Below are positions 1 through 7,328 of a DNA stretch of 15,101 bases, one piece after another; position 1 is the first letter of the stretch; each line of letters starts with the position of its first letter. The DNA is taken from the NCBI GenBank assembly GCA_038244535.1, contig JBBRTJ010000090.1, forward strand, positions 1-15,101, written 5' to 3'. Under the pieces are notes generated by a model. The model did no database searches and was not told the origin of the DNA. It saw only the letters and a list, made by a program, of their open reading frames with translations. The stretch comes from JBBRTJ01 sp038244535. GTDB taxonomy: Bacteria > Actinomycetota > Acidimicrobiia > Acidimicrobiales > Ilumatobacteraceae. Both the position numbers and the translations under genes were made by a program.

Positions 1-589
1 CGCCGTGCAGGTCGGCGCCGGGGATCTCCTCGACGCGCAGGTACAGCGGGTTGCGGAACAGGCGGCTGCTGGCGAAGTAAGGGCTCGGCTCGATCGGCAG
101 CGTGAGGGGCACGGCGTGGATGGGGTTGACGAGCAGGACCCGGGCTCCGAGCGACGATGACCACTCGGCCACCGTCCGCAGGTCGGCGAAGTCGCCCACG
201 CCCCACGATCCGGCGGAGCGCAGCGAGTAGATCTGCGTGGCGAACCCCCACGAGCGCGCAGGCGTGCTGCAGCGTCCCGGCGTGACCACCAGGGTCGTGT
301 CCTCACCCCCGTCGCCGGGCCGCAGCGAGTGGTACCCGAGTGGCAGGTCAGGCGGAAGCACCGTCAGTGCTTCGATCAGCGTGCCGTCCTCGAGGAGGAG
401 GTCGCACGGGCGGTCGAGGTCGTGGCGGGTTCCGATGCGCATGAACCACATCGGCGGCGGCGCCGGCGGGCTGTCGCGTCCCTCGCTGTGCATCGCCGCC
501 AAGAACGCGGAGCGGGCGTCGTCACCCGTCTCGTGCCAGCGACCCTCGGTGTCGTGGTAGCCGTCGGTGATGCCCCAGGCGTCCGTCAC
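1..589 (-). CDS. malQ: 4-alpha-glucanotransferase (amylomaltase), N-terminal part, cut by window edge
   Basis: MalQ transfers 1,4-alpha-glucan segments between maltodextrins in the cytoplasm (GH77 family). I translated the minus strand by hand. About 196 codons are open from GTG 589 to the window edge. An N-terminal extension of about 115 residues is followed by the family block ATQIYSLRSAGSWGVGDF, then a LLVNPIHA-type strand and PSPYFASSRLFRNPLYLRVE, which is the usual MalQ substrate-pocket region. The catalytic Asp/Glu/Asp lie beyond the edge and cannot be checked. The long N-terminal extension fits the large actinobacterial MalQ type. GTG 589 is chosen because an AAGG-like ribosome site lies about 5 bases upstream and the EamA gene stops only 10 bases upstream (602-600), so the two are probably cotranscribed. 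The family is secure; the exact start is less so. Confidence 0.85.
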   Translation of the reverse strand, partial: MTDAWGITDGYHDTEGRWHETGDDARSAFLAAMHSEGRDSPPAPPPMWFMRIGTRHDLDRPCDLLLEDGTLIEALTVLPPDLPLGYHSLRPGDGGEDTTLVVTPGRCSTPARSWGFATQIYSLRSAGSWGVGDFADLRTVAEWSSSLGARVLLVNPIHAVPLTLPIEPSPYFASSRLFRNPLYLRVEEIPGADLHG

Positions 590-599
590 GATGCCTTGC

Positions 600-1514
600 C
601 TAGCGCACCGGGGCCTCGCCTGGCTGCGCCGAGACGATCACCGTGACCGACGGTCGCGGTGACCGGGTCCGGAAGCGCACGAGCAGGACGCTGCCGATGA
701 TCATGGCCAGCCCGGTCAGGAGGTTTGGAGCGATGGGCTCGTCGAGCACGAGCCAGCCGACGACAACGGCCACGGGCGGAACCATGTAGGTGACGAGCGC
801 GGCAGAGGTACCGCCGACCTCGGCGATGGCCCGGAAGTTGATCCAGTACGCAAGACCGGTGCCGATGATGCCGAGCATGGTGAGCGCGCCGACCCGGTCG
901 AGTGTCGGATCGAAACCTGACGTCAACGACGTCACGATCGCGAGCGGGGCAAGGGCGGCCGCGCCCACGAGGAGCTGGCCGGTCGCGGCGGCCACCGGCG
1001 GCACGCCCACGAGGTGGCGCTGGGACCAGCAGAACGTGAAGCCATACGCCGCGCCGGCGGCCATGGCCGCCACCACCCCGGAGACGTCCGAGCCGGTGAG
1101 GTCGGATCCTCCGACTCCTGCCGCAACGGCGACCCCGACGACCCCGACGAGCAGCCCGACCACCTGGAGCCCGCGCAGTGGCTGGCGCAGCATCCACACG
1201 GCGAAGAGGGCGGCGAAGATCGTCGTGGTCGCCTGCGCGACGGCGGTCAGCGCGGAGGTGATGCGCTGCTCGCCCCACGCCAGCAACGTGAACGGGATCG
1301 CGCAACCGACGATGCCGTTCACGGCCACCCGCCGCCAGAAGGTCGGATCGGTCGGGATGCGCACGTGCGTGATGCGGCCGACGACCAGCAGAGCGGCCGC
1401 GCCGAGCGCCATTCGGCCGCACGCGAGGGTCGTTGGTGTGAAGCCGCGGACGGCGACCTTGATGAACACGAAGGACCAGCCCCAGATGAAGGCCAGCAGC
1501 ACCACCTTGCGCAT
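600..1514 (-). CDS. EamA/DMT-family membrane transporter
   Basis: A 304-residue integral membrane protein of the drug/metabolite transporter superfamily, probably exporting a small metabolite; the substrate cannot be told from sequence. About ten hydrophobic segments are arranged as two EamA repeats. The first repeat begins KVVLLAFIWGWSFVFIKVAV and includes the family-typical helix with ALTAVAQATTTIFAALFA. The second carries a GTGLAYWINFRAIAEVGGT stretch and a PPVAVVVGWLVLDEPI motif, the usual repeat-2 signature with a charged E after LDE/P. The frame is open upstream to 1655, but ATG 1514 is chosen because the family begins just before the first helix and the extra residues are basic noise overlapping the divergent gene at 1579. 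A CAGACT hexamer lies 7 bases upstream of this ATG, so the transcript may be leaderless. It ends in TAG, 10 bases before malQ. Confidence 0.88.
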   Translation of the reverse strand: MRKVVLLAFIWGWSFVFIKVAVRGFTPTTLACGRMALGAAALLVVGRITHVRIPTDPTFWRRVAVNGIVGCAIPFTLLAWGEQRITSALTAVAQATTTIFAALFAVWMLRQPLRGLQVVGLLVGVVGVAVAAGVGGSDLTGSDVSGVVAAMAAGAAYGFTFCWSQRHLVGVPPVAAATGQLLVGAAALAPLAIVTSLTSGFDPTLDRVGALTMLGIIGTGLAYWINFRAIAEVGGTSAALVTYMVPPVAVVVGWLVLDEPIAPNLLTGLAMIIGSVLLVRFRTRSPRPSVTVIVSAQPGEAPVR

Positions 1515-1521
1515 GGCGATC

Positions 1522-1527
1522 AGTCTG
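1522..1527 (-). promoter_or_regulatory. putative -10 of the EamA-malQ unit
   Basis: CAGACT on the minus strand, 7 bases before ATG 1514. It keeps the A at position 2 and T at position 6 of the actinobacterial TANNNT box. No Shine-Dalgarno lies between it and the ATG, so a leaderless transcript is inferred. Weak on its own; supported by similar spacing at other genes in the window. Confidence 0.35.
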
Positions 1528-1565
1528 ACGGAGCGAACCGCCCGCAGCTGGCGGATTGCCGCCGG

Positions 1566-1571
1566 TAGCCT
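1566..1571 (+). promoter_or_regulatory. putative -10 of the coiled-coil gene (leaderless start)
   Basis: TAGCCT followed by 7 bases and then ATG 1579, with no ribosome site between. This spacing puts transcription start at or next to the A of the ATG. It shares a 64-base divergent interval with the EamA promoter. Confidence 0.45.
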
Positions 1572-1578
1572 CCAGCCG

Positions 1579-1869
1579 ATGCGCTCGCTGATCCACCGCC
1601 GATTGACCGAGGTGGGCGAGCGGCTGAAGACGCTGCGCGAGGAGCTCCGGGTCATCGACGAGCAGCTCGCTCAGTTGAACGAGGAGGCCGCCGACCTCGA
1701 GCTGCGGGCCCTTGTGTCTGAGACGCCGCTCGCCGGCCGGGAGGCGGTCGAGGCCCAGCGGCACGCATCCGCGATGGGACGCCGGCGGTCCGACGTCGTC
1801 GCCTCGATCGCCCAGCTCGAGGCGAAGCAGGACGAGCTGCTCGACCGGCTCATCGGCTCCGCGGGCTGA
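1579..1869 (+). CDS. small coiled-coil protein of unknown function
   Basis: I do not recognise the family. The 96-residue product is almost wholly helical and charged. Residues about 5-42 form a strong heptad-like stretch (LTEVGERLKTLREELRVIDEQL and onward), a short linker around residues 45-60 contains ETPLAGREAVEAQRH, and a second helix (about 60-93) ends in QLEAKQDELLDRLIG. There is no signal peptide, membrane segment or Cys pair. It looks like an antiparallel helical hairpin, a shape common in small scaffold or adaptor proteins. The frame is open a long way upstream, but that part is antisense to the EamA gene; ATG 1579 starts the charged helix and has a well-placed TAGCCT box. It ends in TGATAA, and a DUF3068-like gene follows 63 bases later. 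Confidence 0.72.
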   Translation: MRSLIHRRLTEVGERLKTLREELRVIDEQLAQLNEEAADLELRALVSETPLAGREAVEAQRHASAMGRRRSDVVASIAQLEAKQDELLDRLIGSAG

Positions 1870-1897
1870 TAATCGCGTCCAGGTGGCGCCGAAGTCC

Positions 1898-1903
1898 TAA
1901 CGT
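1898..1903 (+). promoter_or_regulatory. putative -10 for the DUF3068-pdtaR-polA unit
   Basis: TAACGT matches TANNNT and lies 29 bases before ATG 1933, giving a leader of roughly 20 to 25 bases that contains a good ribosome site (GGGAGGAG at 1923-1930). No convincing -35 is visible. Confidence 0.35.
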
Positions 1904-1932
1904 CGCTGCCAACGAGGTGGAAGGGAGGAGCC

Positions 1933-3159
1933 ATGGCTCTTCATCGTCGGTGGCCGGTCGCGATCGCGGTGGTCGGGGTGATCGCCATCGGGGGTTCGTT
2001 CGTCTGGCGATCGGTGGCCGAGCCAAGGCTGGTGCGCTATCCGACGGACCTGAAGATCGCGCCGGCGTACGCCGGGACGGTCACCTTGTACCTCGATCCG
2101 CAGACCAAGGCGCCCCTGGCGACCCCCAAGGTCTTCCCACTGCGCGTGGTGCGCTCGATCACCGCTGACGGTGCGGCCAGCACGTACGACCACGTGGTGC
2201 TGAAGGAGGACCTCTCGCTCACCGCGGAGGGCTTCTTCGCCGGCAAGCAATCGAACCAGTACGTGATGGACCGGCGCGCCATCGTGAACCTGAAGGACCC
2301 GCTTGCGTTCGCGTACGACCCCGCCAACGTCGTCGATCGCTCTGGCGCCTACCGGCTCGCGTTTCCGTTCCACACCAAGGCCGAGCCGACGACGATCTAC
2401 AAGAACGAGACCGAGACGACCTACACGGCCAAGCCCCTCCCCGCCGGCCGCACCGTCGAGGGTCTGGCCACGATCGACTTCGCAGCCGACGTCGCGGCCA
2501 CGCCGATCAGCGCGGCGTATGCCAAGACACTCGACAGCATCACCAAGCTCCCGGCCCAGCTCGACTTGGCCGGCCTGCAGCCGTTCCTCGCCCAGGTCGG
2601 CGTCGACGTCACCAAGACCCTGACGGCCCTGCAGGGCATCATCACGCCTGCGGATCTCACGACGTTGGTGGCCCAGGCCGGCAAGCCGATCCCGCTGCAG
2701 TACGTGCTGACGTTCAGCGGCGAGGACTCGGTGGAGCCTGACACCGGCTCGATCGTCGAGGTCCGCAACGTGAAGGAGACCTTGGGGGCCAAGCCCAACT
2801 CGCCGTCGTTGCCCCTCATCGTCGAGGTCCTGGCCAAGTACCCCCAGGTGCCCGAGGCCAAGTCTGCTGTCGCGGGCCTCACGAAGCTCGCAGGCGCAGC
2901 GATCCCGGTGTTCACCAACGAGTTCAGCCAGACGCCCGAATCGGTGAAGGAGGTGGCCAAGGAGATCAAGGACCAGCGCGACAAGCTCAACCTGGCCGAG
3001 AACACCGTGCCGGCCGGCCTGCTGGTCGGCGGCATCGTGCTCGTGCTCCTCGCCATCGGGTTGATGCTCCTGCCGGCCCGGCGATCGGGCAAGGGCGAGC
3101 CTGGTGCCCCTGATGCCCCCGTGGCGAGCCCGGACGGAGGCGCCGAGGCGGGTGCTTGA
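1933..3159 (+). CDS. DUF3068 (PorA-like) membrane-anchored extracytoplasmic protein
   Basis: A 408-residue protein with an N-terminal hydrophobic segment (about residues 8-26), a large polar region of about 330 residues, and a C-terminal membrane helix (about 362-381, GLLVGGIVLVLLAIGLMLLP) followed by basic residues and a Pro/Ala/Gly-rich tail. This topology, and the start VRYPTDLKIAPAYAGTVTLY, resemble the DUF3068/PorA family of actinobacteria, whose function is mostly unknown; some corynebacterial members have been linked to channels. Two anchors flanking an external domain are inferred. The start is well fixed: GGGAGGAG precedes ATG 1933 by 2-9 bases. Its TGA (3157-3159) lies 30 bases before the chosen pdtaR start, so cotranscription is likely. 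Family assignment is from memory of the pattern, not a search. Confidence 0.68.
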   Translation: MALHRRWPVAIAVVGVIAIGGSFVWRSVAEPRLVRYPTDLKIAPAYAGTVTLYLDPQTKAPLATPKVFPLRVVRSITADGAASTYDHVVLKEDLSLTAEGFFAGKQSNQYVMDRRAIVNLKDPLAFAYDPANVVDRSGAYRLAFPFHTKAEPTTIYKNETETTYTAKPLPAGRTVEGLATIDFAADVAATPISAAYAKTLDSITKLPAQLDLAGLQPFLAQVGVDVTKTLTALQGIITPADLTTLVAQAGKPIPLQYVLTFSGEDSVEPDTGSIVEVRNVKETLGAKPNSPSLPLIVEVLAKYPQVPEAKSAVAGLTKLAGAAIPVFTNEFSQTPESVKEVAKEIKDQRDKLNLAENTVPAGLLVGGIVLVLLAIGLMLLPARRSGKGEPGAPDAPVASPDGGAEAGA

Positions 3160-3176
3160 ATGGGGGCTCGCCAACC

Positions 3177-3181
3177 GGAGG
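3177..3181 (+). promoter_or_regulatory. ribosome binding site that decides the pdtaR start
   Basis: GGAGG lies 8 bases before GTG 3190. An in-frame ATG at 3160 directly follows the upstream TGA but has no comparable site, and the ten residues between the two (GARQPEDRA region) are not part of the receiver fold. GTG 3190 is therefore preferred. Confidence 0.7.
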
Positions 3182-3189
3182 ATCGAGCC

Positions 3190-3765
3190 GTGCCCACCCG
3201 TGTCGTGATCGCCGAGGACGAGGCCATCATCCGCCTCGATCTGAAGGAGACCCTCGAGGAAGAGGGCTATGTGGTCGTCGGCGAGACCGGACGCGGCGAT
3301 GAGGCCGTTCGCCTCGTCGCTGAGCTCAAGCCCGACATCGCCATCCTCGACATCAAGATGCCGGGCATGGACGGCGTCGAGGCCGCCCGGATGATCACGG
3401 CCGAGCGTCAGTGCGCAGTGCTCGTGCTGACCGCGTTCAGCCAGCGCGACATCATCGAGCAGGCCCGCGACGCCGGAGCGCTCGCCTACCTCGTCAAGCC
3501 GTTCCAGAAGAGCGAGCTCGTGCCGGCCATCGAGGTCGCCATCGGCCGCTTCCGAGAGATGGAGGCGCTCCTCGGCGAGGTGCGGGGCCTCGAGGACCAG
3601 TTGGCCACCCGCAAGCTGGTCGACCGGGCCAAGGGCCGCCTCATGGACGCCCACGGGCTGACCGAGGCCGACGCATTCGCCTTCGTGCAGAAGACGGCGA
3701 TGAGTGAACGCACGACCATGAAGGCCATCGCCGAGCGCATCCTCGCCGGCGAAGTTGCGCCGTAG
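3190..3765 (+). CDS. pdtaR: PdtaR-like ANTAR response regulator (RNA-binding antiterminator)
   Basis: A 191-residue cytoplasmic regulator. The receiver domain (about residues 4-120) has acidic pocket E9/D10, phosphoacceptor D54 in LDIKMPG, T81 and K103 in YLVKPF. A linker coiled coil (about 108-135, with FREMEALLGEVRGLEDQL) leads to the ANTAR domain (about 130-188), with the typical RAKGRLMDAHGLTEADAFAFVQ and SERTTMKAIAE. ANTAR proteins bind paired hexaloop RNA hairpins and relieve transcription termination once phosphorylated. The sequence closely resembles M. tuberculosis Rv1626 (TAFSQRD, DAGALAYLVKPF), whose partner kinase PdtaS is encoded elsewhere; none of that type is visible here. It lies upstream of polA as in mycobacteria. 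The TAG stop is 9 bases before the polA ATG. Homologues often use a few more N-terminal residues, so the start is fairly but not fully certain. Confidence 0.9.
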   Translation: MPTRVVIAEDEAIIRLDLKETLEEEGYVVVGETGRGDEAVRLVAELKPDIAILDIKMPGMDGVEAARMITAERQCAVLVLTAFSQRDIIEQARDAGALAYLVKPFQKSELVPAIEVAIGRFREMEALLGEVRGLEDQLATRKLVDRAKGRLMDAHGLTEADAFAFVQKTAMSERTTMKAIAERILAGEVAP

Positions 3766-3774
3766 GCGCCGGTC

Positions 3775-6435
3775 ATGGCGTCGCTGCTCCTGCTCGACGG
3801 GAACTCGCTCACCTATCGCGCCTTCTTCGCGCTGCCCACCGACATGGCCACCGCCTCCGGGCAGGTCACCAACGCGGTGTTCGGGTTCACGTCGATGTTG
3901 ATCAACCTGCTGCGCGACCACCCGGCCGACGGCGTGGTGGTGGCCTTCGATCGGCCCGAGCCGACGTTTCGCCACGAGGCCGAACCCTCCTACAAGGCCC
4001 AGCGTGAGGCGGCACCCGACATCCTGCGCCAGCAGATGGGCCTGGTGCGAGAGGTGCTGGCAGCACTCGGCGCCACCACGTTCGAGCTCGCGGGTTGGGA
4101 GGCCGACGACATCATCGCCACGTTGGCCACCCGGGCCGACGAGCGCGGCGACGACGTCTTGATCGTGACTGGCGACCGTGACGTGTACCAGCTCGTCCAC
4201 GACCCTCACGTGAAGGTGCTCTACAACCGCCGGGGCGTGTCCGACTACGCCCTGTACGACGAGGCCGGCATCGTCGAGCGGACCGGCGTCACGTCGGCTC
4301 AGTACCCCGAGTATGCGGCGTTGCGGGGCGATCCGAGCGACAACCTCCCAGGCGTGCCGGGAGTGGGCGAGAAGACCGCGGCCAAGCTGATCACCACCTA
4401 CGGCGGGCTCGACGGGATCTTTGCTCACCTCGACGAGCAGACGCCGAAGCTGCGATCGAACCTTGCCGAGCACGAGGCGCGGGCGCGCGCCAACCACGCG
4501 CTCATGGTCCTGCGGCGCGATGCCCCAGTCGACGTCGACCTCGATTCGGTCGCGCTCCGACCCGACATGGACGAGGTGCGCCGGCTGTTCGACTTCCTCG
4601 AGTTCCGCACGATGATCGATCGCCTCGACGAGGCGCTCGGCGCCGCGAGCGGGGTGAAGCCGGCCGCCAAAGGGTCACCGGCGGGCGAGGTCCTCGAACC
4701 CGAGGTGATCGAGCTCGATCCCGCCGCGGCCCTCGCCGCCCTTGCCCAGTTGACCCTCCTCGACCTTGGCGCAGCATGGTCCGGCGCCCCGGGGCGCAGT
4801 GCGCTCGACGGCATCGCCGTCGTGATCGACTCGGTCACCGGGGACGTTGGTTGGCTGCCGGCGGCGACGTTGGCCGACACCGCGGTCCTCGCTGCGCTCG
4901 TCGACGGTCGTCCGGTTCGAGCCCACCAGGCCAAGGCCCTGGTCCGCGGCCTAGCCCGCTCGGGCTTCGACCTGCGCTCGCTGCAGCTCGACACCGCGAT
5001 CGCGGCGTACCTGCTCGATCCGGCCGACCCCCGCTACGCCATCGAGGCTGTGCTCGACCGGTACACGGGTTTGCGAATCGAGACCGGCGCCGCCCCCGAG
5101 GGTCAGCTCGACCTCGGTGGTCATGCCTCGGTCGCGTCGATGGTGGCCGCCCGCGAGGCCCTGGCCGTCAGCCGCATCGCGCCGGCCATCCTGGCTGCGC
5201 TCGACCAGCAAGGCATGCTGGTCCTCTACGAGACGATCGAGAACCCACTGGTGCGAGTCCTGGCTCGCATGGAGGACATCGGCGTCGGGGTCGACGTCGT
5301 GGAGCTGCGCGCCCTCAACGAGCGGCTCACCACCGACGTGGCCCGCTACGGAGCGCTCATCCACGAGGCTGCTGGCTTCGAGTTCAACGTCAACTCAACG
5401 CCGCAGCTGCGCGAGGTGCTGTTCGACAAGCTCGGCCTGAGCCCACAGAAGAAGACCAAGACCGGCTACTCGACCGATGCTGCGTCGCTCGAGAAGCTGC
5501 TCGGCCAGCACCCGATCATCGAGCACCTGCTCGCCTACCGCGAGGTCGAGAAGCTGCGCTCGACCTACGGCGAGGGCCTGCTGGCCGAGGTCGCGCCCGA
5601 CGGCCGGATCCATGCGACGTTCAACCAGACCGTGGCTCGCACCGGCCGCCTGTCGTCAGACCAGCCGAACCTGCACAACATCCCGGTGCGCTCAGACGAA
5701 GGCCGCCTGTTTCGCCAGGCGTTCGTGCCGGCGCCCGGCCACGAGCTGCTGGTGGCCGACTACAACCAGATCGAGCTGCGCTGCATCGCCCACCTGGCCG
5801 AGGACCCGGGGCTCATCGATGCCTTCGAGAGCGGTCGCGACATCCACACCGCGACGGCCGAGCGAATCTTCGGCGTCGCCCCGACGGCGGTGACGACCGA
5901 GCAGCGCTCAAAGGCAAAGATGGTGAGCTACGGCCTTGCCTACGGCATGGAGGCCTACGGGTTGGGGCAACGCCTGAACATCCCGACCGACGAAGCCTCC
6001 GAGATCCTCAACGCCTACTTCGCCGCCTTCCCCAACGTGAAGGCGTACATGGAGCGCACGGTCAACGAAGCCCGCCAACGGGGCTACACCGAGACGTTGT
6101 TCGGCCGCCGCCGCCCCATCCCGGAGCTGTCGTCGCCCAACTTCCGGATCCGCCAGGCGGGTGAGCGCCAGGCCATGAACGCCGGGATCCAGGGCCTGGC
6201 CGCCGACATCTTCAAAGTGGCGCTGATCCGCCTCGATGCCGCGCTCGAAGACGGGGGCTTCGCCAGCCGGATCGTCCTGCAGGTCCACGACGAGGTGCTC
6301 GTCGAGGTCGCCGCCGGCGAGCACGACGACGTCGGCGCACTGACGTTGACCACGCTGCGGGGCGCCGCCGAGCTGTGCGTGCCCTTGGAGGTCCACCTGG
6401 CCTTCGGCCCCAGTTGGGCCGACGCCAAGGGCTGA
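3775..6435 (+). CDS. polA: DNA polymerase I (5' nuclease and polymerase, degenerate 3'-5' exonuclease)
   Basis: An 886-residue enzyme for Okazaki fragment processing and repair synthesis. The 5' nuclease (about 1-285) has metal ligands D8, D59, E109/D111/D112, D134/D136 and D186/D189, and an HhH stretch after LPGVPGVGEKTA. The middle domain (about 310-480) has the exonuclease fold length but lacks the DxE pair and the YxxxD motif, so proofreading is probably absent, as in mycobacterial Pol I. The polymerase part (about 485-886) has motif A VADYNQIELR (D662), motif B with R711, K715 and Y719, and motif C QVHDEV (D839). Tyr719 occupies the place of E. coli F762, which in other A-family enzymes lowers discrimination against dideoxynucleotides; mycobacterial Pol I also has Tyr. 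ATG 3775 is 9 bases after pdtaR, so translation is probably coupled. Ends in TGA. Confidence 0.97.
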   Translation: MASLLLLDGNSLTYRAFFALPTDMATASGQVTNAVFGFTSMLINLLRDHPADGVVVAFDRPEPTFRHEAEPSYKAQREAAPDILRQQMGLVREVLAALGATTFELAGWEADDIIATLATRADERGDDVLIVTGDRDVYQLVHDPHVKVLYNRRGVSDYALYDEAGIVERTGVTSAQYPEYAALRGDPSDNLPGVPGVGEKTAAKLITTYGGLDGIFAHLDEQTPKLRSNLAEHEARARANHALMVLRRDAPVDVDLDSVALRPDMDEVRRLFDFLEFRTMIDRLDEALGAASGVKPAAKGSPAGEVLEPEVIELDPAAALAALAQLTLLDLGAAWSGAPGRSALDGIAVVIDSVTGDVGWLPAATLADTAVLAALVDGRPVRAHQAKALVRGLARSGFDLRSLQLDTAIAAYLLDPADPRYAIEAVLDRYTGLRIETGAAPEGQLDLGGHASVASMVAAREALAVSRIAPAILAALDQQGMLVLYETIENPLVRVLARMEDIGVGVDVVELRALNERLTTDVARYGALIHEAAGFEFNVNSTPQLREVLFDKLGLSPQKKTKTGYSTDAASLEKLLGQHPIIEHLLAYREVEKLRSTYGEGLLAEVAPDGRIHATFNQTVARTGRLSSDQPNLHNIPVRSDEGRLFRQAFVPAPGHELLVADYNQIELRCIAHLAEDPGLIDAFESGRDIHTATAERIFGVAPTAVTTEQRSKAKMVSYGLAYGMEAYGLGQRLNIPTDEASEILNAYFAAFPNVKAYMERTVNEARQRGYTETLFGRRRPIPELSSPNFRIRQAGERQAMNAGIQGLAADIFKVALIRLDAALEDGGFASRIVLQVHDEVLVEVAAGEHDDVGALTLTTLRGAAELCVPLEVHLAFGPSWADAKG

Positions 6436-6445
6436 GCCCCTGAAG

Positions 6446-6486
6446 TTGTGCGGCCATTGCGGACCTGATGCGCTTTCGCCGCACAA
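6446..6486. terminator. perfect 9-bp inverted repeat after polA, candidate hairpin terminator
   Basis: TTGTGCGGC (6446-6454) and GCCGCACAA (6478-6486) are exact reverse complements around a 23-base loop, beginning 11 bases after the polA stop. There is no T-run, so if it terminates it is of the tailless type often proposed for actinobacteria. It also overlaps the likely -35 zone of the next gene, so it could instead be an operator. Confidence 0.4.
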
Positions 6487-6509
6487 GCTGGGCGGTCGAT
6501 GATGGCGCG

Positions 6510-7253
6510 ATGAGCAGCGAGCCCGACCACTGGTTCGAACCGATCGCCGACCACCTCGGCTCGGCGTACCTGCGCTACTCGTTCACCAAGGGGACCGAGC
6601 AGGAGGTCGCCTTCCTGGTCGATGCGCTCGGACTCGAAGCCGGCATGAGGGTGCTCGACGTCGGCTGTGGACCGGGCCGCCACGCCCACGCGCTGGCCCG
6701 CCGAGGCATCGCCGTCCACGGCATCGACATCAGCGCGCGCTTCGTCGACCTCGCAACCGCCGCCGCGCCGCCCGGAGCGACGTTCGAGCGCGCCGACGCA
6801 CGACACCTGCGGTTCGACGGCGAGTTCGACGTCGCGATCTCGCTCTGCCAGGGTGCGTTCGGGCTGGTGACGGGCCTGGGCGAGGACCTCGCCGTCCTGG
6901 CCGGCATGGCACGCTCCGTCCGCCGTGGCGGCCGGGTGGCCGTCAGCGCGTTCTCGTCGTACTTCCAGGTCCGCTACCTCGGTGAGTCTCAGTTCGACGC
7001 CGCCACCGGGGTGAACCACGAGGTCACCGAGGTGCGCGACGAGCAGGGAGCGGTGGCCAGCGTCGACCTGTGGACCCAGTGCTTCACCGCCCGTGAGCTG
7101 CGCCTGCTGTGCGCCGCGGCCGGGCTCACGGTCGACGCGATCTGGTCGGCCGAACCGGGCGCCTACCGGCGAGGCGAACCCGATCTCGAGCACCCCGAGC
7201 TGCTGCTCGTTGCCACCCGGTCCGCCAATGGCGGGCCGGAAGCCCTCTGCTAG
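6510..7253 (+). CDS. class I SAM-dependent methyltransferase, substrate unknown
   Basis: A 247-residue cytoplasmic enzyme of the Rossmann-fold methyltransferase class. Motif I is VLDVGCGPGRHAHALA (about 48-63), followed by the acidic ribose-binding D73 in HGIDISARF, a motif II region with ERADARHLRF and EFDVAISL (about 93-111), and the post-II strand GGRVAVSAF (about 140-148). N-terminal DHWFEPIADHLGSAYLRYSF is typical of a subset with a helical lid over the active site. The substrate cannot be told; the sequence fits small-molecule enzymes better than RNA methylases. An upstream in-frame ATG at 6468 would add 14 basic residues from the inverted repeat; ATG 6510 is preferred, with a GATGAT hexamer 6 bases before it. 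It is inserted between polA and rpsA, which are adjacent in M. tuberculosis. Ends in TAG, 75 bases before rpsA. Confidence 0.85.
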   Translation: MSSEPDHWFEPIADHLGSAYLRYSFTKGTEQEVAFLVDALGLEAGMRVLDVGCGPGRHAHALARRGIAVHGIDISARFVDLATAAAPPGATFERADARHLRFDGEFDVAISLCQGAFGLVTGLGEDLAVLAGMARSVRRGGRVAVSAFSSYFQVRYLGESQFDAATGVNHEVTEVRDEQGAVASVDLWTQCFTARELRLLCAAAGLTVDAIWSAEPGAYRRGEPDLEHPELLLVATRSANGGPEALC

Positions 7254-7267
7254 CGTTTCCCGGATCT

Positions 7268-7311
7268 GGGGGGCATCCCGCCTCCCTTCGGAGCGTTACG
7301 TACTCCCCGAA
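7268..7311 (+). promoter_or_regulatory. structured rpsA leader with two possible hairpins
   Basis: GGGGGG (7268-7273) can pair with CCTCCC (7281-7286) with one G-T wobble and a 7-base loop. TTCGGAG (7287-7293) can pair with CTCCCCGAA (7303-7311) with two bulged C and a 9-base loop. They lie back to back between the methyltransferase stop and the TTG start of rpsA, where no clear Shine-Dalgarno is seen. S1 genes are autogenously controlled through folded leaders in gammaproteobacteria; the parallel here is inference. Confidence 0.3.
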
Positions 7312-7328
7312 TCGAAAGCGGCTCTCTC

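Noticed and set aside
790..1578. Upstream extension of the coiled-coil gene's frame
   Set aside because: This part is antisense to the EamA transporter and reads as Thr/Pro/Ala-rich noise; the real protein starts at ATG 1579.
1897..4497. An 866-codon open frame on the minus strand across the DUF3068-like gene, pdtaR and polA
   Set aside because: It is antisense to three recognisable genes; its product is a His/Asp/Leu/Arg-rich low-information sequence typical of the reverse frame of GC-rich coding DNA.
7254..7328. ANTAR target (paired hexaloop hairpins) for PdtaR in the rpsA leader
   Set aside because: The loops are 7 and 9 bases long and do not show the paired hexaloops with A and G at fixed positions that ANTAR proteins bind.
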